This document shows positions 39,239 to 48,258 of a DNA stretch of 64,000 nucleotides, piece by piece. Origin of the DNA: Promethearchaeota archaeon (GTDB taxonomy: Archaea > Asgardarchaeota > Lokiarchaeia > Sigynarchaeales > SOKP01); contig JAHLWT010000274.1 of assembly GCA_019057775.1 (NCBI GenBank), positions 1-64,000 on the forward strand, written 5' to 3'. Each line of letters opens with the position of its first letter. Within the stretch, counting starts at the first letter, position 1. The position numbers and the translations under genes are program-made. The notes beneath the pieces are model-generated. The model saw only the letters and a list, made by a program, of their open reading frames with translations. It did not search any database and had not been told where the DNA came from.

Positions 39239-41032
39239 TTGAAAGGTGATAATTTTGATAAAAAGGAAGTCCTTATATATGAATTTATAAACTCAGGTAT
39301 AAATATAACTCCTCCAACTTTAAGTTTTATTTCCACTTTGGATGAACCATTAATTAAAGTCAAAACTATCATAAAAGAAGTTAGTTTCCTTCCGAGTTTT
39401 AAAGGACATCTAACTTTAAATGTTTTAAAACAAATTTCAAATAAAGAGATTAATAAGGCATTACAACGAGCATTATTAAGAGAAGAAGATTGTCAATCTT
39501 CCCAAGAAGGAGATAATAAAAAGCCTATAAATACAACTATATTAAATTCTTCAAATATAAAGGAATCTGAAGCGAAAAAAAAGATAAAACCAAAACTTAC
39601 AACTAACTTACAACTAATAAAGAGATCTTCGATTTCTCAAGAAAAACCTTTAATAATTGATTCGACTAGCAGTGGATCACTAATTAATAAATCAGTAAAA
39701 CGAGTTAAAAAAATTAATTTCGAGAGTTCAAAGACTACATTAGCTTTTATCCCAGAAGCAAAAGAATATGAGGTATCATTTGAAATTTTAAAAGATCCAA
39801 CTGGTAAGATCTATACTAGTGGAAGCTATACAGATTTTTATGATTTAACATTAGACAAATTTAATAGACTTCGAAATTTAATGAAAAAAAGACCAGAAGT
39901 ATTATCGGCAAACAATATTAACAATATTTTAAGATTAACTAATAAAGTAGAAATATCCGTAATTGGAATTGTAAAAGAGAATCGTAAAACAAAAAAGGGA
40001 AATATTTTATTAATTTTAGAAGATGTCACTGGTTTAATAAACATTTTATTTCGAAGAGACTCTGAAAATCAAGATAATATTAAAATAGTTGAGACTACTC
40101 TCAATGATCAAGTGGTTTATGTAGAAGGAGTATACAACCCGGGGGAAAGAGGTAATAATGGAATTGTATATGGAAGTTATATATCAAAAATAGACATTCC
40201 AAGAGATTATGAACCCAATAAATCTCAAGATCCACTCTCCCTTGCATTGATTTCTGATACCCACATAGGGAGCAAAGAATTTGTAGAAAAATTGTGGTAC
40301 AGATTTATTGATCTCCTAAATGGGAAAATTGGAAATAAAAAACAAAGAGATTTAGCAGGAAAAATTAAATATGTAATAATAAATGGTGATTTAGTAGATG
40401 GAATAGGGATTTACCCAAGTCAGAAAAATGATCTTATTTTTTCTGATATATATAACCAATTTAAAGAAGCGACAAGACTACTCTCTAAAATACCCGATTA
40501 TATTAAAATAATATATAGTTCAGGAAATCATGAGCCTGTTAGAACAGCGATACCTAGACCTGCAGTTCCTAAAAAATATTCAGAAGAAATTAGAAATCTT
40601 GGTGTAAGTTGCGTAGGAAATCCTGCAATTGTCAAAACTCATAATGTAAATACATTAATTTATCATGGTGATAGCATCCTTGATATGAATATGCTGATAC
40701 CCGGCTTAGAAAATAATAAACCTGCAGAAGCCATGAAAGAATTATTAAAATGTAGGCATTTAGCGCCTGTATATGGAAAAAAAACACAAATTGCTCCAAC
40801 CAATAAAGATTGGCTTGTAATAGATAAAATTCCAGATATTTTTCACACAGGACATATTCATATTAATGAAATGGATTATTATAATAATATAGCATTAGTA
40901 AATTCAGGATGTTTTCAAAATCAAACAGATTTTATGAAATCTTTGGGTATACAACCCACACCAGGTATTTTATCAATAATTGATTTGGATACATTGAAAG
41001 GAACACAATTAGACTTAAAAACTAGTGTTTAA
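39239..41032 (+). CDS. polB: DNA polymerase D small subunit DP1 (Mre11-like exonuclease)
   Basis: 597 residues, starting at TTG. The N-terminal part is charged and variable. An OB fold follows (about 235-310), then a calcineurin-like phosphoesterase with SDTHIGS, INGDLVDGIG, SSGNHEPVR, YHGDS and HTGHIHINEM; all metal-binding residues needed for the 3'-5' exonuclease are present. Forms PolD with DP2. Confidence 0.95.
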   Translation: MKGDNFDKKEVLIYEFINSGINITPPTLSFISTLDEPLIKVKTIIKEVSFLPSFKGHLTLNVLKQISNKEINKALQRALLREEDCQSSQEGDNKKPINTTILNSSNIKESEAKKKIKPKLTTNLQLIKRSSISQEKPLIIDSTSSGSLINKSVKRVKKINFESSKTTLAFIPEAKEYEVSFEILKDPTGKIYTSGSYTDFYDLTLDKFNRLRNLMKKRPEVLSANNINNILRLTNKVEISVIGIVKENRKTKKGNILLILEDVTGLINILFRRDSENQDNIKIVETTLNDQVVYVEGVYNPGERGNNGIVYGSYISKIDIPRDYEPNKSQDPLSLALISDTHIGSKEFVEKLWYRFIDLLNGKIGNKKQRDLAGKIKYVIINGDLVDGIGIYPSQKNDLIFSDIYNQFKEATRLLSKIPDYIKIIYSSGNHEPVRTAIPRPAVPKKYSEEIRNLGVSCVGNPAIVKTHNVNTLIYHGDSILDMNMLIPGLENNKPAEAMKELLKCRHLAPVYGKKTQIAPTNKDWLVIDKIPDIFHTGHIHINEMDYYNNIALVNSGCFQNQTDFMKSLGIQPTPGILSIIDLDTLKGTQLDLKTSV

Positions 41033-41047
41033 TTAATTCAACTAAAT

Positions 41048-41767
41048 TTGGAGAAAAATAAAGTAGTTATTATGAATTTCACAATTCCTCGCAATAATAT
41101 CTTGGATATGTTATGTTATATTTGGAAAATATTAGACCTTCCCTATATTTCATATAATGATTTGCTTTATAAAATTTCATTTCAATTATATATTTTCTCA
41201 CCAGAGAAAGCAGTAGATTTTGTCAAAAGTTGTATAGAAAATAATTTCCTTGTAGAAACTGATTATCACGTCCTAAAATTGTCAAATAACTATAAAAAAA
41301 AACTTGATGAGTGGCATTTTCAAAGAAGAAGTGAAATTATTGAAAAAATCAATTTCATTGATAAGATTTCAAACCGACATTATAAAAATGAAAATAATGA
41401 TTCATATGACTACAAACTCTTATTAAAAGTATTCACTGATAAAGGGACTATTAATAGAGCAGTAACAGTTCCTAATTCTAATATTAAATTAATAGAATTT
41501 AGTACTGATAAAGGAATAATTAAATCAGAAGTTAAGGGATCAGAAGGAAAACTGTACATAATTGAAATTGATATAAACAAGAAGTTCCTCCTGCACAATT
41601 GTCACGATTTTGAATCAAGAAGAGCACATCAAAAAAAATTCTGTAAACACATCCTAAAATTATTCCTCCTTTTAATAAATAAAAAAATTCCTTCTGCTGA
41701 ATTTTTTCTAAATGATTTAGCGGAGAATATAGATAAATGGAATTTTAGTTCTAAACCAATTTCTTAA
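41048..41767 (+). CDS. Hypothetical protein with a SWIM-like cysteine/histidine motif
   Basis: 239 residues, 15 bases after the DP1 gene, so probably cotranscribed. The C-terminal third (LYIIEIDINKKFLLHNCHDF ... FCKHILKLFLLL) has the C-x-D/C ... C-x-H pattern of SWIM zinc fingers, with the second Cys replaced. The N-terminal half is helical and may be a winged helix. Start may be TTG 41048 or ATG 41072. Its 3' end overlaps that of cdc6 by 17 bases. Confidence 0.65.
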   Translation: MEKNKVVIMNFTIPRNNILDMLCYIWKILDLPYISYNDLLYKISFQLYIFSPEKAVDFVKSCIENNFLVETDYHVLKLSNNYKKKLDEWHFQRRSEIIEKINFIDKISNRHYKNENNDSYDYKLLLKVFTDKGTINRAVTVPNSNIKLIEFSTDKGIIKSEVKGSEGKLYIIEIDINKKFLLHNCHDFESRRAHQKKFCKHILKLFLLLINKKIPSAEFFLNDLAENIDKWNFSSKPIS

Positions 41768-43058
41768 AAATATTATTTTTTAATTTAACCTTATCCTCCT
41801 GAAGTAGGAAAGGTTTGTAATGTAAAATACTGTTGATTTTTTCTATCTTTGATAACCCTCTCTCTATAAGTTCCATTCCAATATCTAATTTAATTATCTT
41901 TGTTCTTCCGTAATGTCCCATTGATTTAATATACGCCGATATTATGCCTGCTTGTGCTAAAACATTAATATAATCGCTAATTCTCCTTTTAGTCAACTCT
42001 CTTACTCCCGGGATTAATCCTCTAATCTCAGAATGGACATCATAAATATCCCCAGAGATTATTACATGATCGGGACTAAATTTTGAAAGCAAAAATATCG
42101 AAGCTAAAACTAATTGTGCATGAAGTGGCATCCCTTGTATATATTCCATAACATGATCATTTTCTAAATGTAATTGAGCTTTTTCAACGTGTTTTAAAGT
42201 AATATATTTATTCTGGGCTCTTTCTGCTAATTCACCCGCCTTTCTTAGAAGTTGAAGGGCTTTTCGAGCATCTCCATGCTCTTTAGCTGCGAAAGCAGCA
42301 CATAGTGGAATGACATCTTCTTTTAAAACACCATCTTGAAATGCTATAATAGCTCTTTCACTTAAAATATCTCTTAGTTCCCTAGCATTATAAGAAGGAA
42401 ATACAATATGTTCTTCTCCCAAGCTTGATAATATTCGTGGATCTAAATTCTCTCTAAATTTTAATCTATTTGATATACCAATTAGACTTGTTTTACAAAT
42501 ATCTAAATTTTCATTTAATCTCGTTAAGTCATAAAGGATTTCATTACCTCCTTTCTTCTCTACGATTATATCGATTTCATCCATAACTAAAAAGCATATT
42601 GAATTTCCTACTCTAGAATCTAATAATCCAAGTAACTTCTTGAATATTATATCTTTAGGAAGACCTGTTGGTGGAATCTTCTCTCTTCTCGAAATTGTAT
42701 TATAAATATGAGCTAAAATACGATATGGTGTTGATACGACATTGCAATTAATATAAATCCACCAGAGTTTAATTTCTGAGCTTTGTTGTGCTAACTTCTG
42801 ACTTACATATCTAATGGTTGCTGTTTTACCTGTTCCTGTCATCCCATAACATAAAAAACTAGGGGGTGAATCTCCCAGTAATGCACATGCGGTTTTTTCA
42901 GCAATATCTTTTATTTGTGTATCTCGATGTGGTAGTTCTTCAGGAATGAATAGTGTCTCTAGTGCATCTCGGTAATTAAAAATTCTTGGTCCCTTGAGAT
43001 AATTCTTATAAAACATATCAATATTAAATTGGTAATTATCTTCATTACTTTTCAACAA
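41751..43058 (-). CDS. cdc6: Origin recognition/Cdc6-type replication initiator
   Basis: 435 residues of the archaeal Orc1/Cdc6 family. Walker A is GMTGTGKTAT, Walker B LVMDEID, sensor 1 IGISNRLKF, and sensor 2 with GDARKALQLLRKAGELAE. A C-terminal winged helix (GVRELTKRRISDYINVLAQAGII) binds origin DNA. Located beside both PolD genes. Confidence 0.95.
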   Translation of the reverse strand: MLKSNEDNYQFNIDMFYKNYLKGPRIFNYRDALETLFIPEELPHRDTQIKDIAEKTACALLGDSPPSFLCYGMTGTGKTATIRYVSQKLAQQSSEIKLWWIYINCNVVSTPYRILAHIYNTISRREKIPPTGLPKDIIFKKLLGLLDSRVGNSICFLVMDEIDIIVEKKGGNEILYDLTRLNENLDICKTSLIGISNRLKFRENLDPRILSSLGEEHIVFPSYNARELRDILSERAIIAFQDGVLKEDVIPLCAAFAAKEHGDARKALQLLRKAGELAERAQNKYITLKHVEKAQLHLENDHVMEYIQGMPLHAQLVLASIFLLSKFSPDHVIISGDIYDVHSEIRGLIPGVRELTKRRISDYINVLAQAGIISAYIKSMGHYGRTKIIKLDIGMELIERGLSKIEKINSILHYKPFLLQEDKVKLKNNIFKKLV

Positions 43059-43388
43059 TTATAACACCATAACTTAGTTAAAGCCATTATCAATTTGCAC
43101 TCGAAATTTAGGTTACTATTTAATATTTCAACTGTATATTTAAAATTAATTATTAATCTCCAATTTAAATAGAAAGATGTTAAAGCCTTAATAACTAATT
43201 TTGACTAATATTTTTAACGATTTACAATAAAATTGATATAAATTTTAAAGTTTTATATTTAAGAAAGAATATTTGATAAGATCTAATTAATAAATCCTCT
43301 TTATGAAAAAAGTTTAATTAAATTATATATTTGCTTTATTATTTAATTTCAAAAAGAAAAATCGTATATAGCAAGAAAGTATATCAAA
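43059..43388. other. Intergenic AT-rich region upstream of cdc6; possible origin site
   Basis: 330 bases with no ORF. Such intergenic regions beside orc1/cdc6 often hold the replication origin, and this one is very AT-rich. I looked for origin-recognition-box repeats with a G-run and an inverted mate and did not see them, so the origin assignment is only positional. Confidence 0.3.
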
Positions 43389-44159
43389 TTGCCCGAAAAT
43401 AATAAACTAACTGAAAAAGAGAGAAAACAAAAAAAGATTGCTTTAATTTTAGCAATAACTTTTGTTTTATTGATTTTAATTAATTTCCTAGTAATATCAA
43501 TTATTTTCACATGGGCTGATTGGGTCTCTCTGTTAATTTTTACCCTTTTATTTATTGTTCCTGCTTATATATCAAATGCTTCGATGGTATTTACTGGTGG
43601 AGGTAAACCTATTGATGGCGGAAGAAACTTCCGAGATGGAAGGAGGATTCTCGGTGATCATAAAACTTGGAATGGATTAAAGGGACCCTTATACATTGGA
43701 ATTCCAATCTCTCTTCTTTTATTTCTCCTTTTTAACGTATTATGGTTACCGATTAGAGAAATTGTTTTAGAATCATTAGCTCAAGGGCAATATATTCTCT
43801 ACAGTAATGTCGAAGTATTTAAGTATTATTTTATAGGTGGAGAATTTCCCATAAATTTTATTATATTGATAATTCGCATTATATTGGCTTCCTATGGTGC
43901 CGTTATCGGAGACTTGATTGGATCTTTTTTAAAAAGGAGAGTTAATATTGGAAGTGGAGCACCTTTTTGGATAATTGATCAATTAGATTTCGCACTATGT
44001 GCATTATTATTTGTATCTATCCCTAGTTTTTTCTTTCCCACATACTTTTTACTCCCTGATCTTTTCATTATTATTTTCCTATTAATATTAACTCCTGCTG
44101 TTAGTATTATTGCTAATACAATAGCTTACATAACAGGTTTGAAAGATGTTCCTTGGTAA
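43389..44159 (+). CDS. carS: CDP-archaeol synthase
   Basis: 256-residue membrane enzyme that activates unsaturated archaetidic acid with CTP, for ether-lipid head-group attachment. The conserved loop GGGKPIDGGRNFRDGRRILGDHKTW is present in order (shown here by its parts GGGKPIDGG and DGRRILGDHKTW). Five or more hydrophobic helices are visible, and IGDLIGSFLKRR and DQLDFALC complete the family pattern. Starts at TTG. Confidence 0.95.
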   Translation: MPENNKLTEKERKQKKIALILAITFVLLILINFLVISIIFTWADWVSLLIFTLLFIVPAYISNASMVFTGGGKPIDGGRNFRDGRRILGDHKTWNGLKGPLYIGIPISLLLFLLFNVLWLPIREIVLESLAQGQYILYSNVEVFKYYFIGGEFPINFIILIIRIILASYGAVIGDLIGSFLKRRVNIGSGAPFWIIDQLDFALCALLFVSIPSFFFPTYFLLPDLFIIIFLLILTPAVSIIANTIAYITGLKDVPW

Positions 44160-44168
44160 CATTGAACA

Positions 44169-44663
44169 TCACTTAATATTTTTACACTTTATTAATAATG
44201 GTGTATTATTATGATCAAATTTAATATAATTTTCAAATAAATAATTGACAGCTTTAATATAATCGCCATTTCTTCCTATAGCAATACCACGGTCTTCAGT
44301 AATAAAAAAATAAAGAGAAATTTCTTTCTGACGAGATGTAGCATCAATTTGAATATTATGGACGTAAACATCTGGAAATAAACTAAACAGTAAATTAATG
44401 AGAATCCTTTCAGCTCTTATAATTAAGACTTTTTTACCTCTTAAATCCTTTCTAATAGAAGAAATATATCCTGTAGTACTAAAATAACATTCACTATTCA
44501 CAAAGAAAAAAATGAATTGGTCAATAGTTATAACAAATTCAGGAAATATTCCATTAGTTTTATTACAAAAATAATTTAATAATTTGAGTTCAAAATTTGA
44601 GAATTTTTTGATAAATGATAACATCTGATATAAAATCAAATCATCCGCAATAGTATAGAACAT
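44169..44663 (-). CDS. nusA: NusA-like KH-domain transcription factor
   Basis: 164 residues aligning along the archaeal NusA plan: two KH domains without the bacterial N-terminal domain. KH2 is intact (FITEDRGIAIGRNGDYIKAVNYLF, with the GxxG loop). KH1 has lost its GxxG: the position reads YFSTTGYISSI. It also carries a 25-residue N-terminal extension. Archaeal nusA usually sits with rpoA2 and rpsL; here it is alone between carS and archease. Confidence 0.8.
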   Translation of the reverse strand: MFYTIADDLILYQMLSFIKKFSNFELKLLNYFCNKTNGIFPEFVITIDQFIFFFVNSECYFSTTGYISSIRKDLRGKKVLIIRAERILINLLFSLFPDVYVHNIQIDATSRQKEISLYFFITEDRGIAIGRNGDYIKAVNYLFENYIKFDHNNTPLLIKCKNIK

Positions 44664-44784
44664 TACTCTAATGTTTTTTAAAATGTTTTTAAACCACTAA
44701 GAAATTTACAAAATGCTAAAAAATTTTATAAATAAATAATATATATCTAATTGAAAAGAAATCACTATTAAAAGTAAACTTAAG

Positions 44785-45222
44785 ATGAAAGAAGTAGGTT
44801 TTAGGTTTTTAGAACATACTGCCGACGTCCAGATTGAAAGTTGGGGGCCCACCTTAGAAGAAGCATTCTCACAAACAGCCTTAAGCTTAATGGCAACAAT
44901 AACTCCAAATATAAATATAATATCTCCCACTATACAAAAAATTATGGAAATTGAAGCAGAAGATAAAGAAAGTCTATTATTTGATTTCCTGTCTGAATTT
45001 CTTTACATTTTCGATGTGGAAGACTTAGTTTTCAGTGAAATATCAGTAGAAACAATCACGAAAAAACAGGAAAAATATTATTTAAAAGCGATTCTTAAAG
45101 GAGAAGTGTTTAATAAAAATATACATGAAATAGGAACTGAAGTTAAGGCTATAACTTACTCTTTCATGGAAATTAACGAAAATAAAGAAAATGTTAATAT
45201 AAAAGTGGTTTTTGACATATAA
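44785..45222 (+). CDS. Archease (RtcB activator)
   Basis: 145 residues. The N terminus FRFLEHTADVQIESWGPTLEEAF is diagnostic, with the metal-binding Asp/His; AEDKESLLFDFLSEFLYIFDVE follows. Archease promotes guanylylation and turnover of RtcB, whose gene converges on it 6 bases away. Confidence 0.95.
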   Translation: MKEVGFRFLEHTADVQIESWGPTLEEAFSQTALSLMATITPNINIISPTIQKIMEIEAEDKESLLFDFLSEFLYIFDVEDLVFSEISVETITKKQEKYYLKAILKGEVFNKNIHEIGTEVKAITYSFMEINENKENVNIKVVFDI

Positions 45223-45228
45223 AAAAAA

Positions 45229-46701
45229 TTAGCCTTTAACCACTCCAACAGGGACTAATCTTACAATCTTCTCAACAATCTCAAGATCATGGCTTACTTG
45301 AACAACTTGGTCAATATCTTTATATGCTCCAGGCGCTTCTTCAGCTATAATTTTCATAGATGCTGCTTTTACTAAAATTCCTCTGTTTCCTAGATCCTCT
45401 TTTACTTTAGTACCCCAATATCGTTTTGTGGCTTTGGTTCTTGACATAACTCTACCAGCTCCATGTGCCGCTGACCCAAATGAAAGCTCCATAGCCTTTG
45501 GTTTACCAACACAGAGGTAAGAGGCGGAACCCATTGTACCAGGTATAAGTACTGGTTGACCGATATTTTTATAATCTTGGGGGAGTGCCTGATGCCCCGG
45601 GGGAAATGCCCTAGTTGCTCCCTTTCGATGCACATTCAATTTTAATTTCTTGCCATCAATTTCATGTTCCTCGATTTTTAAAATATTATGACAAACCCCA
45701 TATATTAAATGTAAATCTAGATTATCTACATCTCTTTTAAAAGTATTTTGAAATGACTCTCTTAACCAATAGGTTATTAATTGACGATTAGTGAAACCAA
45801 AATTAGCAGCACAAGCCATTTGTTTTAAATAATTCTGAGCTTCTGGGGTGTCAGCAGGTACACATGCTAACTCGCGATCTGGAACATTTATCTGATACTT
45901 TTTCATTGCCTGTTCGATATTTCGTAATGAATCAGTGCATACTTGATGTCCTAAAGCTCTACTCCCCGTATGAATCATAACACAAACCTGGTTTGTATCA
46001 AATATTCCAACTTTTCTTGCGATTTCTTTATTATAGATTTTATTGACATGCTGAATTTCAATAAAATGATTACCACTTCCTAAAGAACCAAGTTGTTTAA
46101 TTCCTCGCTGTTTAGCTTTTTGAGAAACTAAGGCTGCATCCGCATTATTTAAACAACCATTCTCCTCTAAGTGTTTTATATCCTCTTCGAGAGCATAACC
46201 ATTTTCAAGAGCCCAGTTAACACCATTATTTAAAACTTTATCTAAATCCGCATAGCTAAGACTTAACTTACCTTTTGAGCCTAATCCTGAAGGAATATTA
46301 TTAAATATTGAATTCATTAGATCTGGAAGAGCTTTTTTAATATCTTTATGAAACAAATTAGTTCTCAGTAACCTTACACCACAATTAATATCATATCCAA
46401 CTCCTCCTGGTGAAATCATACCTGATTGGGCATCTGTTCCAGCAACACCTCCAATACAAAATCCGTATCCTTGGTGAGCATCAGAAAGGACAATCGCATG
46501 TTTTTGAATTCCTGGTAAACAAGCTACATTACAAATCTGATCCAAAGTACGATCTGCTTTTATTTTTTCCAAAATATACTCATTAGCGTAAATTTTGACA
46601 GGAACTCTCATCTCAAATTTTTCAATATTACCTCGAATACGAGCCATCAAGGTTTTCGGTGGAATTTCATAAATATTATCTGCTACCTTATTTACATTCA
46701 T
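45229..46701 (-). CDS. rtcB: RNA-splicing ligase RtcB
   Basis: 490 residues; joins tRNA exons with 2',3'-cyclic phosphate and 5'-OH ends using GTP and Mn. Motifs include SDAHQGYGFCIGG, GGVGYDINCGVRL with the metal-binding Cys, GSLGSGNHFIE, HTGSRALG, and AAHGAGRVMSR containing the guanylylated His. ATG 46701 matches the family N terminus; the open frame up to 46767 is leader. The leader and first 16-17 codons occur a second time at 47.9 kb. Confidence 0.95.
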   Translation of the reverse strand: MNVNKVADNIYEIPPKTLMARIRGNIEKFEMRVPVKIYANEYILEKIKADRTLDQICNVACLPGIQKHAIVLSDAHQGYGFCIGGVAGTDAQSGMISPGGVGYDINCGVRLLRTNLFHKDIKKALPDLMNSIFNNIPSGLGSKGKLSLSYADLDKVLNNGVNWALENGYALEEDIKHLEENGCLNNADAALVSQKAKQRGIKQLGSLGSGNHFIEIQHVNKIYNKEIARKVGIFDTNQVCVMIHTGSRALGHQVCTDSLRNIEQAMKKYQINVPDRELACVPADTPEAQNYLKQMACAANFGFTNRQLITYWLRESFQNTFKRDVDNLDLHLIYGVCHNILKIEEHEIDGKKLKLNVHRKGATRAFPPGHQALPQDYKNIGQPVLIPGTMGSASYLCVGKPKAMELSFGSAAHGAGRVMSRTKATKRYWGTKVKEDLGNRGILVKAASMKIIAEEAPGAYKDIDQVVQVSHDLEIVEKIVRLVPVGVVKG

Positions 46702-46748
46702 CTTATCTTCATAAATAAAACAATTATCAAAAATATTTTCATTTATTT
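46652..46748 (-). repeat. 97-bp direct repeat, copy 1 (rtcB leader and 5' codons)
   Basis: Covers from 47 bases upstream of the rtcB ATG to about codon 17. Identical over all 97 bases to 47928-48024. Confidence 0.95.
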
Positions 46749-46829
46749 TATTATTGCTCGAAAACAATTAGCTTCTATCAAATGCTAAAGCAATTTGAAA
46801 AATGATATCTACCTGTTATTCAAGAAAAT

Positions 46830-47882
46830 TTAATCAATAGAATCCAAACGCCTTGTCTCAGGAATCTCAAGAATAAAATCGGCCCCAAAAGCCAAGGCGG
46901 GTGTTAATGCTCCTTTTGGCTTTATTTCAAATATCTTTTCAACACATCGCACCCCTGCTACTGCTGTGAACCGATAAGACTCCATCGTTTCAAGCCAACC
47001 CTCTGTTTGCACACCCGCATCATTACTTGCTGAAGCCCATATATAACATCGAAAAGTTTGCCGCTTAAATTCATCAGGCCCATGAATATTTTCTTCAATC
47101 CATCTTTCAACCTTCTTCTTTGACTCTTCACTTTCTAACATATCTTTTGCTGAGCTTCCAGTAGATTCAAGTAAATTGGGAAATTTTTTCGGCAAAGGAA
47201 AGTAAGTAGTAATATTTGGAATGCCAGTTGTTCGATAAGCAGTAGATAAATCACCCCAAGTAACTGGTCGTACTATACGTTCCTTATCAGAAAAATGTAT
47301 TTTTCGCTTTATTTCGTTCTCAAGGCGTATAAGTCTCCCATTTCTTCTAACTAATTGTCCTATATCATAATGTTCTAACATAGTTTTTAGTGTTCCAGGA
47401 CTAGGGTTACTCATAGCTGTTATCCCAAGATCCAAAGAAGTAGGTTTTTCAATTTTCTCACTAACATATCTTGCTAAGCAATCAGTAGGAACAACATCGA
47501 ATCCTACTCCTGATATGATTGCAATTTCTTTATCTTTTGCTTGTTTATCGAATTTAAAATTTTGTTCAAAAACAGGAACTTCACCTGTAATATCAACATA
47601 ATTAGTGCCAGTCTTCAAGCAAGCTTTAACCATAGGAGCACTTGTATATTTAAAAGGACCAGCAGAATGAAAGACCAAATCATACTCTTCAATAGTTTTT
47701 GCTAAAATATCTTCATTATTCAAATCCAATATAATATAATCCAATTCTAAATTTTCTGCAAATGGGATAAGTTTCTCTGCAGAACGTCCTGCTAATACAG
47801 GGTAATGATCACGCTTTTTTGCTTCTTGAGCGATTAACCTCCCTGTGTAGCCATAAGCCCCATATAACATCCACGATTTCAT
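46830..47882 (-). CDS. Saccharopine dehydrogenase-like oxidoreductase
   Basis: 350 residues. Rossmann N terminus MLYGAYGYTGRLIAQEA, then AGRSAEKL, FHSAGPFKYTSAPMVKACL and YVDITGEVPVFE, ISGVGFDVVPTDCLA: the pattern of trans-acting enoyl-reductase/saccharopine dehydrogenase-like proteins. Substrate not known. Its ATG overlaps the TGA of the rtcB-derived leader ORF (ATGA), so its translation is probably coupled to that ORF. Confidence 0.87.
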   Translation of the reverse strand: MKSWMLYGAYGYTGRLIAQEAKKRDHYPVLAGRSAEKLIPFAENLELDYIILDLNNEDILAKTIEEYDLVFHSAGPFKYTSAPMVKACLKTGTNYVDITGEVPVFEQNFKFDKQAKDKEIAIISGVGFDVVPTDCLARYVSEKIEKPTSLDLGITAMSNPSPGTLKTMLEHYDIGQLVRRNGRLIRLENEIKRKIHFSDKERIVRPVTWGDLSTAYRTTGIPNITTYFPLPKKFPNLLESTGSSAKDMLESEESKKKVERWIEENIHGPDEFKRQTFRCYIWASASNDAGVQTEGWLETMESYRFTAVAGVRCVEKIFEIKPKGALTPALAFGADFILEIPETRRLDSID

Positions 47883-47977
47883 TTTTCCCTAAATTTCTCA
47901 ATTTTACTTCGAATTCGAACCTTCAATGTTTTCGGTGGAATTTCATAAATATTATCTGCTACCTTATTTACATTCAT
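47879..47977 (-). CDS. 32-residue leader ORF derived from the rtcB 5' end
   Basis: Its ATG and first 16-17 codons are an exact copy of rtcB (MNVNKVADNIYEIPPKTL); the next codons diverge (VRIRSKIEKFREK versus the ARIRGNIEKFEMR of rtcB) and it stops at TGA overlapping the ATG of the next gene. The frame is open further upstream to 48154, but the copied ATG is the likely start. It may be a gene fragment kept as an expression leader. Confidence 0.6.
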   Translation of the reverse strand: MNVNKVADNIYEIPPKTLKVRIRSKIEKFREK

Positions 47978-48024
47978 CTTATCTTCATAAATAAAACAAT
48001 TATCAAAAATATTTTCATTTATTT
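47928..48024 (-). repeat. 97-bp direct repeat, copy 2
   Basis: Identical to 46652-46748, same orientation. On the coding side similarity continues at about 24 of 31 bases, on the upstream side it ends sharply at 48024. Confidence 0.95.
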
Positions 48025-48258
48025 GTAACGTACTTACCGAAATAATAGAATCTTTTAAATGGAAATTATATTTAAGAAAATCTTTAAGATGAAAAATCTC
48101 ATTTTCTTCAAATATTAGCTTTTTCATATGCTTAATTATGCAATTGAAATCCAAATGAAGAATTTACAGATAACAAATTTAATTCTGAAAAACTCTTTAA
48201 ATTTAAATAATCAACCGAATTCCAGAATTAAGAATAGAGTTTAAAAAAGGAAGTAGGC

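Noticed and set aside
43059..43388. Origin recognition boxes
   Set aside because: No inverted pair of G-rich boxes could be found by eye.
47879..48154. 91-residue ORF as an independent gene
   Set aside because: Its second half is the rtcB copy and its first half has no recognisable features; the copied ATG is the more likely start.
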